Source: JBGPBY01 sp041481485 (GTDB lineage Bacteria; Acidobacteriota; Terriglobia; 20CM-2-55-15). From it: a stretch of DNA of 19,315 nucleotides. The stretch covers positions 1 to 19,315 of the forward strand of contig JBGPBY010000071.1 of assembly GCA_041481485.1 (NCBI GenBank), written 5' to 3'. This document shows, in pieces, positions 7,236 through 14,410 of this stretch. Under the pieces are notes generated by a model. The model was not told where the DNA came from. It was given only the letters and a program-made list of their open reading frames with translations, and did not search any database. The position numbers and the translations under genes were made by a program. Within the stretch, counting starts at the first letter, position 1. Every line of letters starts with the position of its first letter.

Positions 7236-8753
7236 ATGAATGTGCGCGGACAGCAACGAAAGTCGATTGGATTATTAACGGCGATAGCACTTCTCGGAGT
7301 TTCCATCCTTGGCCGGCCCGGCTCGATTCACGCTGCGGCTCCCGATGCTGCGAACGCGGCTCAGACCCGGAACATCGAGACCTTGCGCGCGTTGCTGAAA
7401 CAACGCATTGATGTGAACGCGACTCAGCCGGATGGCACCACAGCACTGCACTGGGCCTCTCACTGGAACGACGTCGAGGCCGTCAACCTGCTGCTTCGCG
7501 CCGGCGCCAACGCCAATGCAAAGAACCGCTACGGGGCAACGCCGCTTTCGGAAGCCGTGCCTTCGGGCAGCAAGGAACTGATCGAAGCGCTGCTGGCTGC
7601 CGGTGCGAATCCCAAAACCCTGACCACCGACGATGGCGAAACCGTGCTGATGACCGCAGCCCGCACCGGAAATATCGATGCCGTCCGGATACTTCTGGAT
7701 CGCGGCGCCGATGTGAACGCCAGAGAACGCTACAAAGGTCAGACGGCCCTGATGTGGGCGGCATCGGAACGTCATCCCGAAGTGGTGAAGCTGCTTTTGT
7801 CGCATGGCGCCGACTGGAAGGTCCGTTCGCTCGATCGCGAAACCAAGGCACCGCGACTCAGCGCGGCATCTTCGATTTCTCCGATTCCGCGCGGCGGCTT
7901 TACTGCACTGCTGTTTTCGGCTCGAGAGGGTGATATCGAATCCGCAAAAGTGATGCTCGATGCGGGCGTCGACATCAATTACGGCGATATCGACAACACC
8001 AGCGCGCTCACCGTCTCGATCATGAACAAGCAATACACGTTTGCGAAATTCCTGATCGATCGCGGCGCCGACGTGAATCAGATCGACGCCAGCGGCAGAA
8101 CGCCGACTTATGCCATCGTGGATATTCGCAATGAAGACTGGTCGACACTTCCGAATCGCAAGGGAGAGGACCCGCTGTCGAGCATGGATATTTTGAATGC
8201 GTTGCTCAGCCACGATGCCAAGGTGGATGCCGCACTGAACAAGCCACTCCCCGGACGCAGCGGGATGGATTCCGGCGATACCGCGCTCGGAGACGGTTCG
8301 ACTCCCCTGATGCGCGCTGCGCGGTCCGGCGATGCTGCGGCGATGCGTGCTTTGCTGGCTCACGGAGCAAATGTGAAACTGGCGGCGAAAACTGGAGTCA
8401 ACGCGCTGATGTTTGCGGCCGGCGTCGGATATCGGGATAAGAATACGCGCGGTACCGAAGCTGAAGCACTCGAAGCGTTAAAGGTGGCGATGGACGCCGG
8501 TCTTGATATCAATACGGCAAGTTCCCGGGGTGAGACGGCACTGCACGGTGCGGCATCGCGTGGGGCGGACACGATTGTGCAATTTTTGGCGGACCACGGC
8601 GCCAGCATCAACACAAAATCGTCGCAGGGATATACTCCTCTGGACGTGGCGTTGGGAAAGGGCAGTATCGGCCTGCCGGTGCCGCATGACAGCACGGTGG
8701 CACTGCTGAAAAAGCTCGGGGGCGTAGAGGGCCGGGAAGCGCCAAAACAGTAG
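7236..8753 (+). CDS. Exported ankyrin-repeat protein (cassette 1)
   Basis: A 505-residue protein with a signal peptide (about 1-33, hydrophobic core IGLLTAIALLGVSIL, cleavage near HAA) followed by about ten ankyrin repeats covering the rest. Clear repeats include TTALHWASHWNDVEAVNLLL, ETVLMTAARTGNIDAVRILL, QTALMWAASERHPEVVKLLL and ETALHGAASRGADTIVQFLA. Between repeats at about residues 190-225 there is a non-repeat insert ending IPRGGFTALLFSA, also seen in the cassette 2 paralogue. Ankyrin repeats bind proteins and have no catalytic role, so this is probably an exported scaffold or chaperone for the two upstream products; that is inference from position. The ATG is preceded by aaagga at 7222-7227. 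The gene starts 14 bases after the DUF1552 stop and ends 11 bases before a long palindrome that separates the cassettes. Confidence 0.88.
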   Translation: MNVRGQQRKSIGLLTAIALLGVSILGRPGSIHAAAPDAANAAQTRNIETLRALLKQRIDVNATQPDGTTALHWASHWNDVEAVNLLLRAGANANAKNRYGATPLSEAVPSGSKELIEALLAAGANPKTLTTDDGETVLMTAARTGNIDAVRILLDRGADVNARERYKGQTALMWAASERHPEVVKLLLSHGADWKVRSLDRETKAPRLSAASSISPIPRGGFTALLFSAREGDIESAKVMLDAGVDINYGDIDNTSALTVSIMNKQYTFAKFLIDRGADVNQIDASGRTPTYAIVDIRNEDWSTLPNRKGEDPLSSMDILNALLSHDAKVDAALNKPLPGRSGMDSGDTALGDGSTPLMRAARSGDAAAMRALLAHGANVKLAAKTGVNALMFAAGVGYRDKNTRGTEAEALEALKVAMDAGLDINTASSRGETALHGAASRGADTIVQFLADHGASINTKSSQGYTPLDVALGKGSIGLPVPHDSTVALLKKLGGVEGREAPKQ

Positions 8754-8764
8754 GGGAAGGCAGT

Positions 8765-8888
8765 TGTGAGCTGTCAAATGATTTGTTGTCCGTTGATTAA
8801 TGGACCTGGTGACATTACCGAATGACCCAATGGATCAATGTCACCAGGTCCATCAATCAACGGACAACAAATCATTTGACAGCTCACA
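8765..8888. repeat. 52-bp-arm inverted repeat between cassettes 1 and 2
   Basis: Arms at 8765-8816 and 8837-8888 are reverse complements over 52 bases with a single mismatch, around a 20-base loop. It fills nearly all of the 155-base gap between the ankyrin gene of cassette 1 and the cytochrome of cassette 2, ending 20 bases before the latter's ATG. The arm contains ggacctggtgacatt, and TTGACA occurs near each outer end pointing outward, but I see no -10 box at proper spacing. As RNA it would be an extremely stable stem. It has no T-tract, so it may stall or process transcripts rather than act as a classical terminator. Confidence 0.88.
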
Positions 8889-8908
8889 TTTGAAGACGGG
8901 AAAAAAAG

Positions 8909-11389
8909 ATGACTCGACTCACTGGCAAAATCTCGGGATTGCTGGTTGCAGGCCTCCTGTCGGCAACCCTGTTCGCAGTTCATAGCTCGCGCGCTCAGAC
9001 TCCGGCTCCGAGAATGCCCGTAACGACGGATGCCCGTGCCATATTCGACCAATACTGCGTGAAGTGCCACAACGACAAGGCGCTCACTGCCGGTCTTTCG
9101 CTGGAGAAGATCGATGTCGGCAATCCTGGCGCTTCCGCCGAGGCTCTGGAAAAAGTAATCATTAAACTCCGCCAGGGATCCATGCCGCCGGCGGGCAATC
9201 CCCGTCCTGATCCGGCGACCTATCATGCCGTTGCCGTGAGCCTCGAGTCCGCCCTCGATAAAGCGTGGGATGCCAAGCCGAATCCCGGACGGATTGGCGC
9301 CGTTCAGCGCCTGAATCGCGCCGAATATAACAATGCCGTTCGCGATCTGCTGGCGTTGGATGTGGATGTGAGAGCCCTTCTGCCCGGCGATGAAACCGCC
9401 GACGGCAGTTTCGACAATTTCGCCGACAGTCTTTCCATTTCCACCGCACATCTCGAGCGATACCTGTCCGTTGCGCGACAGGTAACGCGTCTTGCAGTCG
9501 GCTTGCCTCCGGCAAATCCAACAAGCGATACATTTGAGATTCCACTGCACGTTATTCAAGACGACAGGCAGAGCGAAGACCTGCCTTTCGGTTCGCGCGG
9601 TGGATTGGCAATCCACTATGAGTTCCCTGTCGACGGCGAGTACACCGTCAAAGTGAAGCTTCAGCGGCAATATCAGGACTATCTCAAAGGCATGGGTTGG
9701 CCGCAAAAGCTCGACATCCGCCTCGACAACAAACTCCTGAAACGATTCGAAGTCGGCGGCAAAGCGACAGGGCGGCCGGCTCCGTCCAGCTATGCGGGTG
9801 ATGGCCGGCCGGGTTTCGCAGGTGACGGCGCGTGGGAAAAGTACATGCAGGTTGAAGGTGATGCCGGACTGGAAGTCCGCATCCCTGTTAAAGCCGGACC
9901 ACATACCGTGGGTGTCGCTTTCGTGCGCGAAGTTTTCGAGCAGGAAGGCCTGCCTCAACCGCTGCTACGCGGGCGCGTGATTGGCAGCGATCAGGTCTAC
10001 TTTGAATACGCCAACGTGGGACTTGTTACAGTCGGCGGTCCCTTCGGCAACGCCACCTCCGCGAAAGACACTCCCAGCCGCCGTGTGATTTTTGTCTGTG
10101 AACCCAAAGCTGCATCTGAAGAGCGCGCGTGTGCCCAGAAAATCCTCGCAAAGATGGCGCGTCTCGCTTATCGCCGGCCACTGAAGGATCAAGACATTCC
10201 CACGCTGATGGAGTTTTTCGACGAGGGACGCGGCGATGGCAAGAGCTTCGATGCCGGGATTCAATTTGCTCTCGAACGTTTGCTCACGGATCCCGATTTC
10301 CTCCTGCGCGTCTACAGAGAACCAGCGCCTTTGAAAACCGCCGGTGCAGACTCGAGCAAATACGCGCTGAGCGATATCGAACTGGCTTCGCGTCTTTCAT
10401 TCTTCCTGTGGAGCAGCATTCCGGATGAACGGCTCCTCACTCTCGCGGAGAAGGGACAACTGTCGGTTCCTGCAAATCTCGAAAAGGAAGTTCGCCGCAT
10501 GCTCGCGGATCCCCGGGCTTCGAATGCGTTGGTGGACAATTTCGCAGCCCAGTGGCTGAACCTTCGCCGCGTCGATGAAGTCGTCGTCGATCCGCAAAAG
10601 TACCCGAACTACGACTTGAGCCTGATGCAGGGTTTCCGAACGGAAACCGAAATGTTTGTTGCCAGCACGATTCAGGAAGATCGCCCGATCGCCGAACTCC
10701 TCGATGCCGATTACACCTTCGTGAACGAGCGGCTCGCGCGGCACTATGGCATTCCGGGAATATATGGCAGCCGCTTCCAGCGCGTCACGCTTCCGGATCA
10801 CAACGAGCGCGGGGGCCTGCTGGCTCAGGGAGCGCTCCTCGCAACCACCTCATATCCCGATCGCACGTCGCCGGTTCTTCGTGGAAAATGGCTATTGAAC
10901 AATATTCTTGGACTGCATGTTCCACCGCCGCCTCCGGGTGTCGATACAAACCTGGAAACTCCACGTGGCAACGCTCCGAAGACCATACGCGAACGGCTGG
11001 CACAGCACCGATCGAATCCGACCTGCAACAGCTGCCACTCGATCATCGATCCACTCGGTTTCGCGCTCGAAAACTTCGACGTGATCGGCGGATGGAGAAC
11101 GACAGATGAAGCGGGCAAACCCGTCGATTCCGAGGGCAGCACGGTCAGTGGCAAGAACATCAAAGGCCTTTCCGGATTGCGAACGCTTCTCCTCGACGAC
11201 AAGGAGCAATTCCCAAGAACCGTTACCGAGAAGATGCTGGCCTACGCACTGGGCCGAAAGATTGAGTATTACGACGAACCGTCCGTTCGAAAGATCGTTC
11301 GCGACTCTGCGGGTCAGAACTACCGCTGGTCGTCATTAATACTGGGCATCGTTGAGAGCCCCGCTTTTCTTACAAGGAGCAGAACATGA
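8909..11389 (+). CDS. DUF1592-type exported cytochrome (cassette 2)
   Basis: An 826-residue paralogue of the cassette 1 cytochrome. The signal peptide spans about 1-29 (hydrophobic core ISGLLVAGLLSATLFAV, then SRA-QT). The heme sites are C50-V-K-C53-H54 and C706-N-S-C709-H710. The domain order is the same: DUF1587 near 131-195, DUF1595 near 410-470, DUF1592 near 485-615, DUF1588 near 634-730 and DUF1585 near 753-825. The beta-rich middle region (about 240-385) is some 30 residues longer than in the paralogue, with a Gly/Asp-rich loop (SSYAGDGRPGFAGDG). Both proteins keep the wording VRIPVKAG.HT and a Cys pair eleven residues apart (C397, C408). The start codon lies 20 bases after a long palindrome and has only a weak ribosome binding site (gacggga). 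The stop overlaps the next start (ATGA), pointing to coupled translation. Confidence 0.92.
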   Translation: MTRLTGKISGLLVAGLLSATLFAVHSSRAQTPAPRMPVTTDARAIFDQYCVKCHNDKALTAGLSLEKIDVGNPGASAEALEKVIIKLRQGSMPPAGNPRPDPATYHAVAVSLESALDKAWDAKPNPGRIGAVQRLNRAEYNNAVRDLLALDVDVRALLPGDETADGSFDNFADSLSISTAHLERYLSVARQVTRLAVGLPPANPTSDTFEIPLHVIQDDRQSEDLPFGSRGGLAIHYEFPVDGEYTVKVKLQRQYQDYLKGMGWPQKLDIRLDNKLLKRFEVGGKATGRPAPSSYAGDGRPGFAGDGAWEKYMQVEGDAGLEVRIPVKAGPHTVGVAFVREVFEQEGLPQPLLRGRVIGSDQVYFEYANVGLVTVGGPFGNATSAKDTPSRRVIFVCEPKAASEERACAQKILAKMARLAYRRPLKDQDIPTLMEFFDEGRGDGKSFDAGIQFALERLLTDPDFLLRVYREPAPLKTAGADSSKYALSDIELASRLSFFLWSSIPDERLLTLAEKGQLSVPANLEKEVRRMLADPRASNALVDNFAAQWLNLRRVDEVVVDPQKYPNYDLSLMQGFRTETEMFVASTIQEDRPIAELLDADYTFVNERLARHYGIPGIYGSRFQRVTLPDHNERGGLLAQGALLATTSYPDRTSPVLRGKWLLNNILGLHVPPPPPGVDTNLETPRGNAPKTIRERLAQHRSNPTCNSCHSIIDPLGFALENFDVIGGWRTTDEAGKPVDSEGSTVSGKNIKGLSGLRTLLLDDKEQFPRTVTEKMLAYALGRKIEYYDEPSVRKIVRDSAGQNYRWSSLILGIVESPAFLTRSRT
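11374..11379 (+). promoter_or_regulatory. Ribosome binding site of the second DUF1552 gene
   Basis: AAGGAG inside the last codons of the cytochrome gene lies 6 bases before the ATG at 11386. Together with the ATGA overlap it supports this start and translational coupling, mirroring cassette 1. Confidence 0.75.
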
Positions 11390-12720
11390 CCTTCCTCAAT
11401 AAGAAGCTTCCCAGACGAACCATGTTGAAGGGCCTGGGCGCCACTGTCACTCTTCCTTTCCTCGAGGCCATGGTTCCGTCTCTGGCATTCGGACAGTCCG
11501 CTGTGAAACCTGTCCGGCGCTTCCAGGCGTTTTATGTGCCGAATGGCATGGCCATGGAATACTGGTCGCCCAGGAAGGAAGGGGCAAATTTCGAACTCAC
11601 TCCGATCCTTCAACCGCTCGCGCCCTATCGCGAACAGATGCTGGTGTTCTCGGGCCTCAAGGCCAACTGGAACTACATTCACGCCAGCGCATCCGGCTCG
11701 TTCCTCACGGCAACGCCGCGCGGCGGTAAAACGGAAATCGAAATCATTGCGGACGTGTCGATCGACCAGCTTCTGGCCAGGCGCTTTTCGAAAGAAACGC
11801 AGGTCGGCTCGCTCGAGCTCTGCATGGACGTTCCGGCCAACGCCGGCGCGTGCACTGGCGTTCTCAGTTGCGTTTACACGCACACGATCTCGTGGAAAAG
11901 CCCCACTCAACCGCTGCCGATGGAGTGGAATCCCCGGGCGGTGTTCGAACGCCTCTTCGGCGACAGTGGAACCACAGAAAAGAACGCACGTGAGGCGCGC
12001 ATGCTCCAGAGCAAGAGCATCCTGGATTCGGTGACCGACAAACTCGCCAGGCTTCAAAGAGAATTGGGCCCGGGCGATCGCACGCGCGTAAACGAATACA
12101 CCGAAGCCATCCGTGACGTTGAACGCCGCATTCAACGCGCCGAAGAACAGCGCGATATCGAACTGCCGACAATGGCTCAACCTCAAGGCGCGCCTCCGGT
12201 CTTCGAGGATCATCTTGCATTGATGCTCGACATGCAGATTTTAGCGTTTCAGTCGGACCTCACTCGTGTGATCACGTTCATGCTGAGCAAAGAGCAAAGT
12301 GCGCGGCCTTATCCGCAAGTTGGCGTTCCCGAGGCACATCATCCACTGTCGCATCACAGCAACGTGCCGGAGATTGTCGAAAAGATGTCGAAGATCAACA
12401 CGTATCACACGACACTTTTTTCCAAATATCTAGCAAAGCTGCGCGCCACACCCGACGGCGACGGCTCGCTTCTCGATCACATGATGATTCTCTACGGCGC
12501 TGGCATTTCCAACAGCACGCTGCACTCGGGTGACAATCTGCCGCTGCTTCTTGTCGGCGGCGGAAGTGGACAGCTCAAGGGCGGGCGCCATCTCGTATTC
12601 AACGACAAGCCGACTCAGGGGAATCTTCTCGTCGCGATCATGGACAAGATGGGCGCGCCAGTCGAAAAGGTCGGAGGCAGCACGGGCAAGCTTCCGCTCG
12701 ATCCGGTTTCAGGAATCTAG
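11386..12720 (+). CDS. Tat-exported DUF1552 (HXXSHH) protein (cassette 2)
   Basis: A 444-residue paralogue of the cassette 1 DUF1552 protein. The twin-arginine signal PRRTMLKGLGATVTLPF is followed by a cleavage region near LAFGQ. The HXXSHH motif is intact as H319-P-L-S-H323-H324. Shared wording with the other copy includes LPFLEAMVP, TPDGDG.LLDH, LYG..SNS and GQLKGGRH. The two copies are clearly diverged through most of their length, so the duplication is not recent. The product probably folds in the cytoplasm and works outside it with the cytochrome encoded just upstream. The ankyrin gene follows almost without a gap. No catalytic function is assigned to this family from sequence alone. Confidence 0.9.
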   Translation: MTFLNKKLPRRTMLKGLGATVTLPFLEAMVPSLAFGQSAVKPVRRFQAFYVPNGMAMEYWSPRKEGANFELTPILQPLAPYREQMLVFSGLKANWNYIHASASGSFLTATPRGGKTEIEIIADVSIDQLLARRFSKETQVGSLELCMDVPANAGACTGVLSCVYTHTISWKSPTQPLPMEWNPRAVFERLFGDSGTTEKNAREARMLQSKSILDSVTDKLARLQRELGPGDRTRVNEYTEAIRDVERRIQRAEEQRDIELPTMAQPQGAPPVFEDHLALMLDMQILAFQSDLTRVITFMLSKEQSARPYPQVGVPEAHHPLSHHSNVPEIVEKMSKINTYHTTLFSKYLAKLRATPDGDGSLLDHMMILYGAGISNSTLHSGDNLPLLLVGGGSGQLKGGRHLVFNDKPTQGNLLVAIMDKMGAPVEKVGGSTGKLPLDPVSGI

Positions 12721-12722
12721 TG

Positions 12723-14129
12723 ATGCGTAAAGTCGCTGACCTGCTCATTCTGGTTCTGCTTACTGCTGCAGTCTCCGGCGCTGCCAATCTGCCACCGCTG
12801 GTTGAAGCCGCGAAGGCCGGTAATCGAGAGTCGATACGCACGCTTTTGCAGAAAGGCGCGAGTGCGAACGACACCGACGGCGACGGCACGACGGCTCTTC
12901 ACTGGGCAAGCTATCGCAACGATCTGGAGAGCGCCGACATGCTGATCCGTGCGGGCGCCAAAGTGAACGCCTCAAGCGACCTTGGAGTGACGCCTCTGTG
13001 GACAGCCAGCCAGAATGGCAGCGATGCAATGGTGAAACGCCTGCTTCAGGCGGGCGCCGATCCGAACATTACTTTGCTCTCGGGTGAATCCCCACTCATG
13101 GTCGCGTCGCGTGGTGGTTACCCCGGCGTCGTCGAACAACTGGCGGCAAAGGGAGCCAACGTTAACGCGCACGGCACACGTGGACAGACAGCCCTGATGT
13201 GGGCGGCCGCCGAGAAGCATCCCGAAGTTGTGAAGGTGCTGCTGGCACACAAGGCGGACCTTCGTCCAAAGACCGACACCTACGAAGAAGTGATGGCAAT
13301 CGAGCCCCACGCCGCGCCCGGAAACAGCCGGTCTATTCCTCACGGGGGAGAGACTGCATTGATGTTTGCGGCCAGGTCGGGAGATGCCGCTTCCACGAAA
13401 CTCTTGTTGGATGCGGGCGCAAACCCGAGCGACACCGATGCCTGGGGAGTGAGTGCCACGACGCTCGCGATGCATTCCAACTTCGGCGACGTCGCGGTTC
13501 TTCTGCTCGACAAGGGCGCCGACCCGAATGCCGAAAAGGCCGGCATGACCGCTCTCCACAACGCAATCATGTATCGCAATGAACGCGTGGTTGCTGCTCT
13601 TCTGGCGCATGGAGCCAATCCCAATGTGATTCTGAAGAACTGGACGCCGGAACGGCGCACGGCGAACGACATGAACTACACAAGGGAAGTCGTCGGTGCG
13701 TCACCCCTGTGGCTGGCCGCGCGGTACCTTTCGCCGTCCATCATGAAGATGCTGCTCGACAAGGGGGCCGATCCCACGTTCATCCAGCGTGGCGAAAACT
13801 ATACGCAGGGAACAGACTTCGGGAATGTACTCCACAAGTACATCACAACTCCGCTGATGGCTGCTCTTGGAGTTGGCGGCGGCCACGCATGGATCGATCT
13901 TCCAACCGGCGCGGAGAAGGAAGCGCTGACTCTCGAGTGCGTCAAGCTGGCTGCTGCTCCTGGCGTCGACCTCAACCTCGCGAACGACGACGGCAAAACC
14001 GCTCTCGATGCCGCGAATTCCCTGCGCTACAACGACGTCATCAAGCTCCTGACGGATCTCGGCGCCAAAGCTGGCACACCTGCCGGTGCACGCGGTGCCC
14101 GCGGGGGCCGCGGCGCTCGCGGCCAATAA
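12723..14129 (+). CDS. Exported ankyrin-repeat protein (cassette 2)
   Basis: A 468-residue protein with a short signal peptide (MRKVADLLILVLLTAAVSGA) and about ten ankyrin repeats, for example TTALHWASYRNDLESADMLI, QTALMWAAAEKHPEVVKVLL and ETALMFAARSGDAASTKLLL. It shares with the cassette 1 copy the repeat GQTALMWAA...HPEVVK.LL and the following non-repeat insert ending IP.GG.TAL. Longer loops interrupt the later repeats (near WTPERRTANDMN and RGENYTQGTDFGN). The tail is a Gly/Ala/Arg-rich stretch (GARGARGGRGARG) like the insert in the PQQ dehydrogenase. The ATG at 12723 is two bases past the DUF1552 stop and has aggaa at 12711-12715; a GTG at 12720, overlapping the stop by one base, is the alternative. 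Probable role: protein-binding scaffold for the cassette products. Confidence 0.88.
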   Translation: MRKVADLLILVLLTAAVSGAANLPPLVEAAKAGNRESIRTLLQKGASANDTDGDGTTALHWASYRNDLESADMLIRAGAKVNASSDLGVTPLWTASQNGSDAMVKRLLQAGADPNITLLSGESPLMVASRGGYPGVVEQLAAKGANVNAHGTRGQTALMWAAAEKHPEVVKVLLAHKADLRPKTDTYEEVMAIEPHAAPGNSRSIPHGGETALMFAARSGDAASTKLLLDAGANPSDTDAWGVSATTLAMHSNFGDVAVLLLDKGADPNAEKAGMTALHNAIMYRNERVVAALLAHGANPNVILKNWTPERRTANDMNYTREVVGASPLWLAARYLSPSIMKMLLDKGADPTFIQRGENYTQGTDFGNVLHKYITTPLMAALGVGGGHAWIDLPTGAEKEALTLECVKLAAAPGVDLNLANDDGKTALDAANSLRYNDVIKLLTDLGAKAGTPAGARGARGGRGARGQ

Positions 14130-14410
14130 GATACTGATTCGGAAGTGATGCCGGTTCGGCTGGTGTGTCCCTGACTTGATCCGTGAATCGCATTCCTCGA
14201 CGTCCAGTTTGGGAAATCAATCGGCGATTGAAAACACAAAGCATTGCGTCCATGGTGTTTATTTCGAGTCCATAGAAAGCTCACGGAATTTGATGGTTCA
14301 ACAGAATGAAGTCTTAACGAGGCAGAACTGCGGCAGAAACTGACGCGCCGGTGTTACTCATTTTCGAGCATCGGTGAGTAGGCCAGAGATCAAGATCCAA
14401 CGCCATCTCT
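14130..14410. other. Intergenic gap between convergent genes
   Basis: These 281 bases separate the end of cassette 2 from the end of the minus-strand gene. Short open frames on the minus strand are not protein-like. I see only weak hairpins (gccg/cggc near 14150; tactca/tgagta near 14355-14381) and no T-tract, so no terminator is called. Confidence 0.4.

Noticed and set aside
6088..8363. Antisense frames of 319 and 362 codons opposite the DUF1552 and ankyrin genes of cassette 1
   Set aside because: They mirror strong family signals on the plus strand (HXXSHH motif, ankyrin repeats) and have no signals of their own.
8774..9958. A 394-codon antisense frame opposite the second cytochrome
   Set aside because: Long antisense frames are expected opposite GC-rich genes. 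The plus strand encodes a clear signal peptide, heme site and conserved domains, and the antisense product starts and ends without recognisable features.
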